From assembly GCA_905198125.1 (NCBI GenBank), contig CAJKBH010000015.1:6685-70684 (forward strand): a stretch of 64,000 bases of DNA, written 5' to 3'. Positions 24,959 through 32,317 of this stretch are shown piece by piece; positions within the stretch are counted from its first letter, which is position 1; each line of letters starts with the position of its first letter. The position numbers were made by a program, and so were the translations under genes. The notes under the pieces are model-generated. The model was not told the origin of the DNA. It worked only from the letters and a program-made list of their open reading frames with translations, and searched no databases. The DNA comes from an uncultured Porphyromonadaceae bacterium (GTDB taxonomy: Bacteria; Bacteroidota; Bacteroidia; Bacteroidales; Muribaculaceae).

Positions 24959-25845
24959 ACATCTGCATTTATGTCGGATTCATGTTCGGTAGAAATCCTG
25001 AATATCTGGATATCGATCAGAACCGGATCCGCAGGTTTGAGTCCTATGAACTCGCAACGGTTGCCGTACAGGCGGAAGGCCGGGGTGAGGAACCGGGCGT
25101 GTTCGCCCTGCCGCATCCGGCAGTAAATCTCGTTCAGCACGGGAGCTGTCTCATGGTTTCCCACCGTCACCTCCTGGGGCGACGACATTCCGAGGCTTTC
25201 GCCGTCGGGCCGCGAATAGTTCACCTGCAGCGACAGCACGGATCCCGTGGTGGCCGACGGGCCGGCACCGGGGGTGAGTTCCTTGTAATACAGGCCGTCC
25301 TCCAGGCGCTTCATGCCGAGTTTCGCGGCCTCGGCCCTGACGGCCTGATGGGCCTGTCGGTGTACCGAACCGGCCTGCTGTGCCTGCAGCTTGTGCAGCA
25401 CGTCATACAGCTTGTCCTGCACTGCAAGCTCGTCTATGTCCTTTTCCTGCAGCAGGGCGTATGCCATGGACTGGAACAGGACGTCCTTGTCGAAGGTGAA
25501 TCCGAATTCGTTCTCAAAGTGCTTGCCCCTCACGGCCATGCGCACGCCGTAACGGATGCCGAGGTTGTAGGCGGAGTCGTTACCCTGCATGTCGTCATAA
25601 CCCTGGCGCACGCCCTCCAGAAAGCGGATACGGGCTTCGGTGGAGCGCAAGGCCGTGTCGTTCATTGCCTCGCGCAGATACTCGTAGGCCTTGAGCTGGC
25701 CGGTGTAATACAGCATGGAATCGGCCAGCGATACGTGGCCCATTTCATTCAGGCTCTTGCCCCGGTCGGGGCCGCACGATACGGAGCCGGCCGCCGTCAG
25801 CAACGCCACGGCGGCGAGAGAGAGGTGTCGCAATGTCCGCGACAT
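24955..25845 (-). CDS. FKBP-like lipoprotein (degenerate isomerase)
   Basis: About 296 residues from the ATG at 25845, chosen because it starts a lipoprotein signal (SRTLRHLSLAAVALLTAAGSVSC); the ATG at 25872 adds nine residues and is the alternative. An FKBP N-terminal helical domain (LGIRYGVRMAVRGKHFENEF) precedes a weak FKBP domain in which the usual VxVHYTG and GxxVFDSS motifs are replaced by VLSLQVNYSRPDGESLG. It may have lost isomerase activity and act as a chaperone. It lies directly after the 50-aa lipoprotein and overlaps rsmA by 4 bp. Confidence 0.75.
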   Translation of the reverse strand: MSRTLRHLSLAAVALLTAAGSVSCGPDRGKSLNEMGHVSLADSMLYYTGQLKAYEYLREAMNDTALRSTEARIRFLEGVRQGYDDMQGNDSAYNLGIRYGVRMAVRGKHFENEFGFTFDKDVLFQSMAYALLQEKDIDELAVQDKLYDVLHKLQAQQAGSVHRQAHQAVRAEAAKLGMKRLEDGLYYKELTPGAGPSATTGSVLSLQVNYSRPDGESLGMSSPQEVTVGNHETAPVLNEIYCRMRQGEHARFLTPAFRLYGNRCEFIGLKPADPVLIDIQIFRISTEHESDINADV

Positions 25846-25892
25846 GGATTGTTTCGATAAGGATGCAGGCATAATCGGTTGGAATCGGCGGT

Positions 25893-26045
25893 TCAGATCG
25901 AGTCGGCGGGAATGGTGTCGGGCACCACTTCCACGGTGTCGCCGGTGGGGGTCATGTTCTCCATAGTTCTCCCTTTGCACGAGGGGAGAGCCAAAAGCAT
26001 AAGGGCCGCCGTCAGCACAGCGGCCCCTTTAATCAGTTTTTTCAT
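25893..26045 (-). CDS. Small 50-aa lipoprotein
   Basis: A short frame below usual cut-offs: ATG at 26045, stop at 25893. It starts KKLIKGAAVLTAALMLLAL and has PSC as lipobox cysteine 23, then a short acidic tail rich in Thr, Val and Pro. Its ATG overlaps the stop of the FKBP gene upstream (ATGA), which supports translation by coupling. It sits between two FKBP genes in one operon. Function is unknown; the signal peptide and the 4-bp overlap are the evidence that it is real. Confidence 0.72.
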   Translation of the reverse strand: MKKLIKGAAVLTAALMLLALPSCKGRTMENMTPTGDTVEVVPDTIPADSI

Positions 26046-26602
26046 TGTTCAGGCTCGCCTACGCTGATAAGTTCCACAGTGAAGATCAGGTCGGCGTCCG
26101 GTCCGATCATGGGGGGAGCGCCGGCAGAACCGTAAGCCAGTGCGGATGGGATGTAGAACACGGCCTTGCCGCCGGCCTTCATCAGCTGCAGTCCCTCGGT
26201 CCATCCGGGGATGACGCGGTTCAGCGGGAAGGATGCGGGCTCGCCGCGGCTCACGCTGCTGTCGAACACCTGGCCGTTAAGCAGCTCGCCGGTGTAGTGT
26301 ACGGTGACGGTGTCGTCGGCCGAAGGACGGTCGCCCGTGCCCTCTTTGAGCACCATATACTTGAGACCCGTCGGGGTCTCGGCGTAAGTGGTGTCGGTAG
26401 GAGTCTCCGATTTCTTGGCCGGGTCGGTGAAGATTCTGGCCAGTTCGCTGGGCGCGTTCAGGGAGTCGGCGGCCTCGGCCACCGTCTCGGTGGCCATGCT
26501 GTCGGAATCGGCAGCGGCGGCGGTCTTGTTGCCGTTGCACGACACCATCGTCATGCCGGCCGTAAGTACAAGCGCCGATGCCAGATACTTGATCGTTTTC
26601 AT
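26042..26602 (-). CDS. FKBP-type peptidyl-prolyl isomerase, lipoprotein
   Basis: 186 residues: a lipoprotein signal (KTIKYLASALVLTAGMTMVSC), a low-complexity Ala/Ser/Glu linker to about residue 70, then a full FKBP domain with VTVHYTGELLNGQVFDSS, FPLNRVIPGWTEGLQLM and YIPSALAYG. These include the aromatic and Asp residues of the active cleft. It likely folds exported proteins at the cell envelope. It is 2 bp downstream of the next FKBP gene and overlaps the small lipoprotein start. Confidence 0.92.
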   Translation of the reverse strand: MKTIKYLASALVLTAGMTMVSCNGNKTAAAADSDSMATETVAEAADSLNAPSELARIFTDPAKKSETPTDTTYAETPTGLKYMVLKEGTGDRPSADDTVTVHYTGELLNGQVFDSSVSRGEPASFPLNRVIPGWTEGLQLMKAGGKAVFYIPSALAYGSAGAPPMIGPDADLIFTVELISVGEPEQ

Positions 26603-26604
26603 AT

Positions 26605-27195
26605 TTACTTCTTGTTGACTTTGATTAGTTCCACGTCAAATATAAGGGTGGAGTGGGGCGGGATTGCTCCGGGCACACCCTGGGGTCCGTAGGCCAGGTC
26701 GCTGGGGATGAAGAAGGTGTACTTGGCGCCTTCCTTCATGAGCTGCACGCCTTCGGTCCATCCGGGGATGACGCGGTTCAGGGGGAATGTGGCCGGCTCG
26801 CCACGGTTGACGCTGCTGTCGAACACCTGACCGTTCAGAAGCTTGCCCGTGTAGTGTACGGTCACCTCGTCCTCGGCCGTAGGCTGTGCGCCGGTGCCTT
26901 CTTTCTCAACCACATACTGCAGACCGCTGGCCGTGGTCTTCACGTTCTCCTTCTTGCCGTTCTCGGCCAGGAACTGCTCGCCCTCGGCGCGCGCTACCTT
27001 CTCGGCCTTGTCCTGAAGCTCCTGCAGATAGTCGTTGATCAGCTTCTGAGCCTCCTCGACCGGAATAGCAGGCTCCGTGCCGTCGAACGCGTTCATCACT
27101 CCATTTCTGAATGTGTCGGCGTCAAGGTTGCTGACGCCCATGCCTTTAAGCTGGCGGCCCATTGCCAGGCCCCATGCGTAACTTAATTTGTCCAT
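26605..27195 (-). CDS. FKBP-type peptidyl-prolyl isomerase
   Basis: 196 residues without signal peptide. The FKBP N-terminal dimerisation domain (KLSYAWGLAMGRQLKG to about residue 75) precedes a canonical FKBP domain with VTVHYTGKLLNGQVFDSS, FPLNRVIPGWTEGVQLM and FIPSDLAYGPQG. The domain order is that of FkpA/Mip but cytosolic location is implied here. It is the first gene of the run FKBP, FKBP lipoprotein, 50-aa lipoprotein, degenerate FKBP, rsmA. Confidence 0.93.
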   Translation of the reverse strand: MDKLSYAWGLAMGRQLKGMGVSNLDADTFRNGVMNAFDGTEPAIPVEEAQKLINDYLQELQDKAEKVARAEGEQFLAENGKKENVKTTASGLQYVVEKEGTGAQPTAEDEVTVHYTGKLLNGQVFDSSVNRGEPATFPLNRVIPGWTEGVQLMKEGAKYTFFIPSDLAYGPQGVPGAIPPHSTLIFDVELIKVNKK

Positions 27196-27312
27196 ATTGT
27201 CTTTCTATCGTCTGCGGAGGCAAGCCTCCGGAATTGGGTTTATATTATAAGATTAAACAACGCGAAAGCCCGAATTGTTGCGGAAACGGTGTATTCCCGC
27301 CTCGGGCGCGGG

Positions 27313-28206
27313 TCATTTGGTGGCGGTGATGTGGAAGCAGCCTCCCTTGCGCTCGTACTTGACCAGGCATCGCTTGTTGTCGCGCATGTCGAGCAACACT
27401 TCGCCCAGCAGGTTCTTCAGGTCCTCGTCGGCTGTGACCTTGGACCGGTCCAGGTTGTGGAACCGCGTGAAACTGATGTCGAACGTGGTGCCGAACTGAT
27501 GGGTGGACGAGTCCACGGCGTTGCGGTTGACGCGTCGCAGGCGTTTGACGGTGTGCGGAGTGCGCAGCAGGCTGGTCACGATCACGCGGTACTTGCCGCC
27601 GCCGCGGCGGGCCAGCGAGTCGATGAAGTTCCGGCCGATGTCGCTCAGCACCTTCTCGGCCTCAGGCACCAGATAAGGGAACGAGTGCTTCAGCTCGTCG
27701 ACGGTGTAATACTGATTGCTCCTCACCTCCACGATGGGCCGGGTGGTGAAGTAAGCCTGTCCCAAGCTGCGTATGGGGCGGATGCCGAGGCGTTCGGCGG
27801 CGGCGTACTGATATTTATTTGAGTCGTTGAACACCTCCATCAGCGATCCGATATTGCGCACCCGTATGCGGCCGTGGTTGGGCGCGTCCTTGCCGGTCTC
27901 TATGGGCGCGGATGCGGGGGCAGCCACCGGTTGCGGGGCTTCCGCCTTGGCGGTGTCAGGCATCGGCTCCGGGGTAGGTTCCGGCTCGGCCTCGGGTATC
28001 TGCGCCGGCGCCGGCGACTCAATGTCGTCTATTACCGATTCGCCGTCTATAACTATATAGTTGCCGGGGTCTTCGGCCGTTGCCTTGGCGAAAGGATTGC
28101 CTCGCTTGCATCCGAATGCCAGAAGCAGTGCAAGCAGCATGGCGCTGATGGATACCAGCTTAATTCCGTCGTATTTATGTATGTCGGTTGGTTCGTTGCG
28201 GTTCAT
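27313..28206 (-). CDS. DUF5715 family protein, M15-peptidase-like
   Basis: 297 residues from the ATG at 28206; the frame extends six codons further but the promoter -7 box lies there. An N-terminal membrane or lipoprotein segment (SISAMLLALLLAFGC) is followed by a Pro/Glu/Ala-rich linker, then the DUF5715 domain. VIVTSLLRT, SSTHQFGTTFDISF and the final CFHIT resemble the SxHxxGxAxD and HxH zinc motifs of D,D-carboxypeptidases of the M15/VanY type. A cell-wall role is therefore likely but not shown. It is divergent from the HAD gene. Confidence 0.8.
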   Translation of the reverse strand: MNRNEPTDIHKYDGIKLVSISAMLLALLLAFGCKRGNPFAKATAEDPGNYIVIDGESVIDDIESPAPAQIPEAEPEPTPEPMPDTAKAEAPQPVAAPASAPIETGKDAPNHGRIRVRNIGSLMEVFNDSNKYQYAAAERLGIRPIRSLGQAYFTTRPIVEVRSNQYYTVDELKHSFPYLVPEAEKVLSDIGRNFIDSLARRGGGKYRVIVTSLLRTPHTVKRLRRVNRNAVDSSTHQFGTTFDISFTRFHNLDRSKVTADEDLKNLLGEVLLDMRDNKRCLVKYERKGGCFHITATK

Positions 28207-28212
28207 TGTATG

Positions 28213-28240
28213 CAAAATTAACAAAAAATCCTTAAATTTG
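28213..28240. promoter_or_regulatory. Back-to-back promoters with very short leaders
   Basis: TAATTTTG on the minus strand (28220-28213) ends 7 bp before the DUF5715 ATG; TAAATTTG on the plus strand (28233-28240) ends 4 bp before the HAD ATG at 28245. Both predicted starts fall at or next to the initiation codons, so both mRNAs may be leaderless. Confidence 0.55.
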
Positions 28241-28244
28241 CGTT

Positions 28245-28928
28245 ATGAAACAGTTTAAAGGTGCATTAATTGATATGGACGGGGTGCTTTACGACTCCAT
28301 GCGGGGCCATGCCGCGTCCTGGAAGAAGATGTGCGACGAGATAGGTCTTGACACCGACCGCGACGAATTTTACATGTACGAGGGGATGACGGGCAAGGCC
28401 ACCATCAACCTGCTGATGAAGCGCGAGCGCGGTCACGGGGTCAGCGATGAGGAGGCTTCGCGGCTGTATGCGATAAAGACGGCCAATTTCCGGGCCCTTG
28501 GTCCCGCTCCGGTAATGCCCGGAGCCCGGAGGATGATTGCGGCGTTGGGCGCGTTGGGCATGACGCGCGTGCTGGTCACCGGTTCGGGGCAGGCCAGCCT
28601 GCTGGACAAACTTGAGCATGATTACCCCGGCGTGTTCGTGGACGGGCGACGCGTCACGGCATTAGACGTGAAGCATGGCAAGCCCGATCCGGAGCCGTAT
28701 CTGAAGGGGGCGTCGCTCGTTGGCGCCGATCCCGCCGACTGCATGGTGGTGGAGAACGCTCCGTTGGGCGTGCGGGCCGGCAAAGCGGCCGGATGCTTCG
28801 TCTGCGCCGTCATGACCGGTCCCATTCCGCGCGAGGAGTTCGTGAAGGAGGGCGCCGACCTGATTTTCAATTCGATGGAGGAGTTTGCCGATTACCTGGA
28901 GGGTATTTTAGAAAATAAGCGACAATGA
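28245..28928 (+). CDS. HAD-family phosphatase (beta-phosphoglucomutase-like)
   Basis: 227 residues. HAD motif I is LIDMDGVLYDSM, with an alpha-helical type 1 cap between, motif II VLVTGSG, the Lys in KHGKPDPEPYLKG and motif IV VVENAPLGVRAG. The family includes beta-phosphoglucomutase and sugar phosphate phosphatases; DMDGVLYDS rather than DLDGVITD argues for a phosphatase. Its stop overlaps the aroB start by 4 bp (ATGA), so both are co-translated, with no obvious metabolic link. Confidence 0.88.
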   Translation: MKQFKGALIDMDGVLYDSMRGHAASWKKMCDEIGLDTDRDEFYMYEGMTGKATINLLMKRERGHGVSDEEASRLYAIKTANFRALGPAPVMPGARRMIAALGALGMTRVLVTGSGQASLLDKLEHDYPGVFVDGRRVTALDVKHGKPDPEPYLKGASLVGADPADCMVVENAPLGVRAGKAAGCFVCAVMTGPIPREEFVKEGADLIFNSMEEFADYLEGILENKRQ

Positions 28929-29929
28929 AATGGCGTGAGGAACTTGCGGCCGGGATAGAGCGGCTGCGGCCCGACAGGGTGTTTGTGCTGACCGATTCCA
29001 ATGTCAGCCCGCTGTTCCGTTGGGACGGCACGGTAATCGTGGTGCCTGCGGGCGAGGAGAGCAAGAGCCTTGACACATTGGCCGGAGTGTGGGAGGATCT
29101 GAGTTCGTTGGGGGCCACGCGCCGTTCGCTGATGGTGAACATCGGCGGCGGCGTGGTGTCGGACTTGGGTGGTTTCGCCGCCGCCACATTCAAGCGCGGC
29201 ATCCGGTTCGTGAACGTGCCCACCACACTGTTGGCCATGTCTGACGCCGCCATCGGAGGCAAGACGGGAATAGACTTCGGAGGACTGAAGAACGAGGTTG
29301 GAGCGTTCCGTATGCCTGAGCGCGTCATAGTGGATGCCTCGTGGCTCGCTACGCTGCCGCAGGCGCAGATGCGCGAGGGACTGGCCGAGGTGGTCAAGAG
29401 CGCGCTGCTCGGCTCGGCGGCGGTGTATGGCGAATTGCTGAATCTGCCGGAGGTCCTGACGCCTCGGAACGTGGGTCAGGCTGCGGAATGGTCGGCGCGT
29501 TTCAAGGAGGAAGTAGTGGCCCGCGATCCGCACGAGAAGGGATTGCGAAGGATATTGAATTTAGGTCACACGGCCGGCCATGCCTTCGAGTCGTTGGCAG
29601 CGCGAGTCGGAAAGCCGATAGGACACGGCACGGCCGTAGCGCACGGTCTCCTGGTCGCGCTGAAACTCAGCGAACGGCTGACGGGCCTTTCTGCCGGCAT
29701 TGCCAATGAATATGAACAGAAAATCCTGAAGCGTTTCTACCCCGCGTTGCCGGCAGAATGCCATGACGTGCGGGAGCTGATCGGCATCATGGCCCACGAC
29801 AAAAAAAATCCCGCCGCCGGCGAGATTTCCTTTGTCCTGTTGCACGCCGTCGGCGAGCCCGTCGAGGCGGTGCTCGTAGCCCGGGCACTCATAGCCGAAG
29901 CTCTTAAACTGTCTGTCCTTCGTAGGTAA
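28925..29929 (+). CDS. aroB: 3-dehydroquinate synthase
   Basis: A 334-residue NAD- and metal-dependent enzyme, the second step of the shikimate pathway. Seen: VPAGEESKSLDTLAG, the NAD motif NIGGGVVSDLGGFAAAT, VPTTLLAMSDAAIGGKTGID, and metal ligands in GHTAGHAFES and GHGTAVAHG. The last ~9 codons run through sequence that on the other strand encodes part of a hicB remnant, so the natural C-terminus may have been altered when that fragment was placed here. Confidence 0.95.
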   Translation: MKWREELAAGIERLRPDRVFVLTDSNVSPLFRWDGTVIVVPAGEESKSLDTLAGVWEDLSSLGATRRSLMVNIGGGVVSDLGGFAAATFKRGIRFVNVPTTLLAMSDAAIGGKTGIDFGGLKNEVGAFRMPERVIVDASWLATLPQAQMREGLAEVVKSALLGSAAVYGELLNLPEVLTPRNVGQAAEWSARFKEEVVARDPHEKGLRRILNLGHTAGHAFESLAARVGKPIGHGTAVAHGLLVALKLSERLTGLSAGIANEYEQKILKRFYPALPAECHDVRELIGIMAHDKKNPAAGEISFVLLHAVGEPVEAVLVARALIAEALKLSVLRR

Positions 29930-30032
29930 TCATGGTATCGTGTGGCAATGCCAGCACTTTGCCATAAAGACGATTGTTGTTATCGCTTACTTCGATATTT
30001 CCTATATAGCCTCTGTAATCATTGTGTTTATA
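29904..30032 (-). pseudogene. hicB-family antitoxin remnant
   Basis: On the minus strand one frame reads KHNDYRGYIGNIEVSD, then RLYGKVLALPHDTMITYEGQTV and a stop at 29906-29904. This is the N-terminal HicB pattern (Y+GY.G..E.S..D...YGKVLG....TYEG.T). The frame lacks a start codon (TGA just upstream at 30035-30033) and the C-terminal DNA-binding part, where aroB begins instead. It is a broken antitoxin, next to an intact PIN toxin pair. Confidence 0.75.
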
Positions 30033-30037
30033 TCAAC

Positions 30038-30445
30038 TCAGAAATAAGCGGCATTATATTCTGCCGCAGACATTACCGGTATTTCAGAGAAAGAAAAATC
30101 TTTTTGGTTCCGAGTAATGATGCAGTCACATTTTGAATCCACAGCCGCTCGATATTGAAGGGAATCTTCAAAATCAGATGCCATCATGGCAATAGCTTCG
30201 TTAAGCTGCATTACATTATTCGGGACGATTATAAATAGTCTTATAATTTTTGAAAGCAAACCATTCAATTCATTCCGAGGGATTTTCCTGGCCACATAAG
30301 CAAAATTAGCTACTGATAAAAAGCTAATGTAGAATTTATATCCACGTTCCTTGCCAATGGAGAGAAAATCCACACAAGCAGGTTTATACTCATCCCTCAA
30401 AAGATAATCAATTATGAAGTTGGTATCCAGAAAGATTCTTTTCAT
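30038..30445 (-). CDS. PIN-domain ribonuclease toxin (VapC-like)
   Basis: 135 residues with the PIN acid residues: FLDTNFIIDYLL at the N-terminus, the conserved Glu in the QLNEAIAMM helix, and the late Asp pair in AVDSKCDCIITRNQKDF. Such toxins cut tRNA or other RNA. Its ATG overlaps the stop of the upstream 76-residue gene by 4 bp, the usual toxin-antitoxin coupling. The pair is AT-richer than its surroundings and lies beside a hicB remnant, so the spot looks like a toxin-antitoxin landing site. Confidence 0.88.
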   Translation of the reverse strand: MKRIFLDTNFIIDYLLRDEYKPACVDFLSIGKERGYKFYISFLSVANFAYVARKIPRNELNGLLSKIIRLFIIVPNNVMQLNEAIAMMASDFEDSLQYRAAVDSKCDCIITRNQKDFSFSEIPVMSAAEYNAAYF

Positions 30446-30672
30446 TTTGACATTATATATTGTGTACGTTCATCTTCCGTGTCAATAATCGAAGAATCGA
30501 CTTTATTGCTCAATTCTTTCATTTCTCGTATCCATTGATCTGCCTCATCTGAAGTTGTATGAGAGCTGTCGCGATGAATTTTTGCCTTCATCACGCCCTT
30601 CATATTCTCAATGGCACGCCTAAGCAGATTGCTGTCTGCTCCATTTTCAAGAGTCACTACTATCTGTGTCAT
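30442..30672 (-). CDS. Antitoxin partner of the PIN toxin
   Basis: 76 residues: an N-terminal strand TQIVVTLENGADSNLLRRAIENMKGV, then a charged, probably disordered tail with several Ser, Asp and Glu. It resembles the small orphan antitoxins found before PIN toxins in Bacteroidales, although I do not recognise a named family. It is the first gene of the pair, overlapping the toxin by 4 bp. The N-terminus would form the autorepressor part and the tail would bind the toxin; this is by analogy. Confidence 0.75.
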   Translation of the reverse strand: MTQIVVTLENGADSNLLRRAIENMKGVMKAKIHRDSSHTTSDEADQWIREMKELSNKVDSSIIDTEDERTQYIMSK

Positions 30673-30781
30673 AATCTATATTTTATCTGTGAAAAGTTCT
30701 ACAAAGATAACAACTTCGCGCGGATTTGCAAAATAATAGGATGAAACGATGGTCCAAGGCAGGAAGAGCCTTTCTAAAATG

Positions 30782-30924
30782 GGCTTTTTGTCCGTGTCTA
30801 TGCTCCCGCTCGAGGATCGGGCGCTACTATTCTTTGCATTGGCATTTTGTCGGTGTCTGTGCGCGGCTGGGACAGCCTGCGCTACTAAGACGCCGGGAGT
30901 CGGTCGTGGTGACGGACTCCCGGC
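30782..30924. repeat. Degenerate tandem pair and hairpin between TA pair and oxidoreductase operon
   Basis: Two imperfect copies of a ~55-bp unit (TTTTTGTCCGTGTCTATGC...GCGCTACTA and TTTTGTCGGTGTCTGTGC...GCGCTACTA), then a perfect 10-bp stem, GCCGGGAGTC (30892-30901) with GACTCCCGGC (30915-30924). No good T-run follows, so a terminator for the oxidoreductase operon is possible but not clear. Nothing else is visible in the 309-bp gap 30673-30981. Confidence 0.55.
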
Positions 30925-30981
30925 GGGTTAACGGGGTAGTGGGAACGGGCCGGTTGAGGGCGCGTCGGATGTCGGTGCGGG

Positions 30982-31524
30982 TCAGGCCTGAAGCAGGGAC
31001 TTGCCCTTCTCGATGGCCTGCTCGTTGAGGGGTATCAGCTTGTGGTGACGCTCGGGCAGCGATTTCTTCAGACCCTTGATCACGTTCTCCATCGGCAGCT
31101 TATAGTCCATGGCGTTGAGCAGGGCACCCATCACCACCATGTTGTAGGCCTTGGAGTTGCCTATCTCGAGGGTGGCGGTCATCGCGTCGATGGGGTAGAT
31201 GCTGATGTCGTCGCGCGTGGGATGGTTGTGGATGCCGTTGGTATCGTATATCAGCGTGCCGCCGGGCTTCACTTTAGGGGCGAACTTGTCGAGGCTCTGC
31301 TGGTTCAGCGCCACCACGATGTCGTATTTGTCAAGCACGGGGCTTGAGATCTTCTTGTCGCTCAGTATGACGGTGACGTTGGCCGTACCGCCGCGCTGCT
31401 CCGGACCGTAGGAGGGCATCCAGGTCACTTCCTTGTCGTCCATCAGTCCCGAATAGGCCAGAATCTTGCCCATCGACAGCACTCCCTGGCCGCCAAATCC
31501 GGCTATGATTATTTCTTCCTTCAT
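30982..31524 (-). CDS. 2-oxoacid:ferredoxin oxidoreductase, gamma subunit
   Basis: 180 residues of the POR gamma family: IIIAGFGGQGVLSMGKILA near the N-terminus and TWMPSYGPEQRGGTANVTVILSD. This subunit contributes to the CoA-dependent 2-oxoacid oxidation that reduces ferredoxin in anaerobes. It is the last of four genes (ferredoxin, alpha, beta, gamma). Whether the substrate is 2-oxoglutarate or branched-chain 2-oxoacids is not certain. Confidence 0.92.
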   Translation of the reverse strand: MKEEIIIAGFGGQGVLSMGKILAYSGLMDDKEVTWMPSYGPEQRGGTANVTVILSDKKISSPVLDKYDIVVALNQQSLDKFAPKVKPGGTLIYDTNGIHNHPTRDDISIYPIDAMTATLEIGNSKAYNMVVMGALLNAMDYKLPMENVIKGLKKSLPERHHKLIPLNEQAIEKGKSLLQA

Positions 31525-31543
31525 GATTTATGCGGGTTAGGGG

Positions 31544-32305
31544 TTACACGTTTTTAAGGTCTCCCAGGGGGTACTTCTCGAACATATTCTGCGCCATCCA
31601 TTCGTTGGCTTTTTCGGGCGACATCTTCCAGCCGGAGTTGCAGGTGGCCACAATCTCGACCACGCTGGTGCCGCGCTTGGCTATGGCGTTTTCGAAGGCT
31701 TTCTTGAGGGCGGCCTTGGCCTTGCGCACGTTGGCCGGAGTGTGTACGGACTGGCGCGTCACGTAGCATGTGCCGTCCAGTATGGCCATCAGGTTGGTGA
31801 TCTCCAGCGGGTGGCCGTTCAGGTCCACGCGGCGTCCGTAGGGGGTGGTTGCGGTCTTCTGGCCTATCAGGGTGGTGGGGGCCATCTGTCCGCCGGTCAT
31901 GCCGTAGATGGCGTTGTTGACGAATATCATTACGATGTTTTCGCCGCGGTTGGCGGCGTGGATGGACTCGGCGGTGCCGATGGCCGACATGTCGCCGTCG
32001 CCCTGATAGGTGAACAGCACGTTCTCGGGCCAGAGGCGCGAGGCGGCGGTGGCTACTGCCGGTGCGCGGCCGTGGGCGGCCTCGATCCAGTCGACGTCAA
32101 GATAGTTGTAGGCGAACACGGCGCATCCCACGGGGGAGACGCCCACCACCTTCTCGGTGAGGCCCATCTCGGCGATCACTTCCGCCAGTATCTTGTGCAC
32201 CACACCGTGGCTGCAGCCCGGGCAATAGTGCATGTGCACCTCTTCCAGAAGCTCAGGCTTGCTGTATACCTTGTTTTCTTCTTTGATTATATCAGTGATT
32301 TCCAT
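31544..32305 (-). CDS. 2-oxoacid:ferredoxin oxidoreductase, beta (TPP-binding) subunit
   Basis: 253 residues. YCPGCSHGVVHKILAEVI holds the Cys and TPP-contacting region; GDGDMSAIGTAESIHAANR and NNAIYGMTGGQMAPTT are the GDG...NN Mg-TPP motif of thiamine enzymes. It performs decarboxylation and radical formation on the 2-oxoacid. It lies 12 bp after the alpha subunit and 19 bp before gamma. Confidence 0.94.
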   Translation of the reverse strand: MEITDIIKEENKVYSKPELLEEVHMHYCPGCSHGVVHKILAEVIAEMGLTEKVVGVSPVGCAVFAYNYLDVDWIEAAHGRAPAVATAASRLWPENVLFTYQGDGDMSAIGTAESIHAANRGENIVMIFVNNAIYGMTGGQMAPTTLIGQKTATTPYGRRVDLNGHPLEITNLMAILDGTCYVTRQSVHTPANVRKAKAALKKAFENAIAKRGTSVVEIVATCNSGWKMSPEKANEWMAQNMFEKYPLGDLKNV

Positions 32306-32317
32306 AGAGGCACGATG

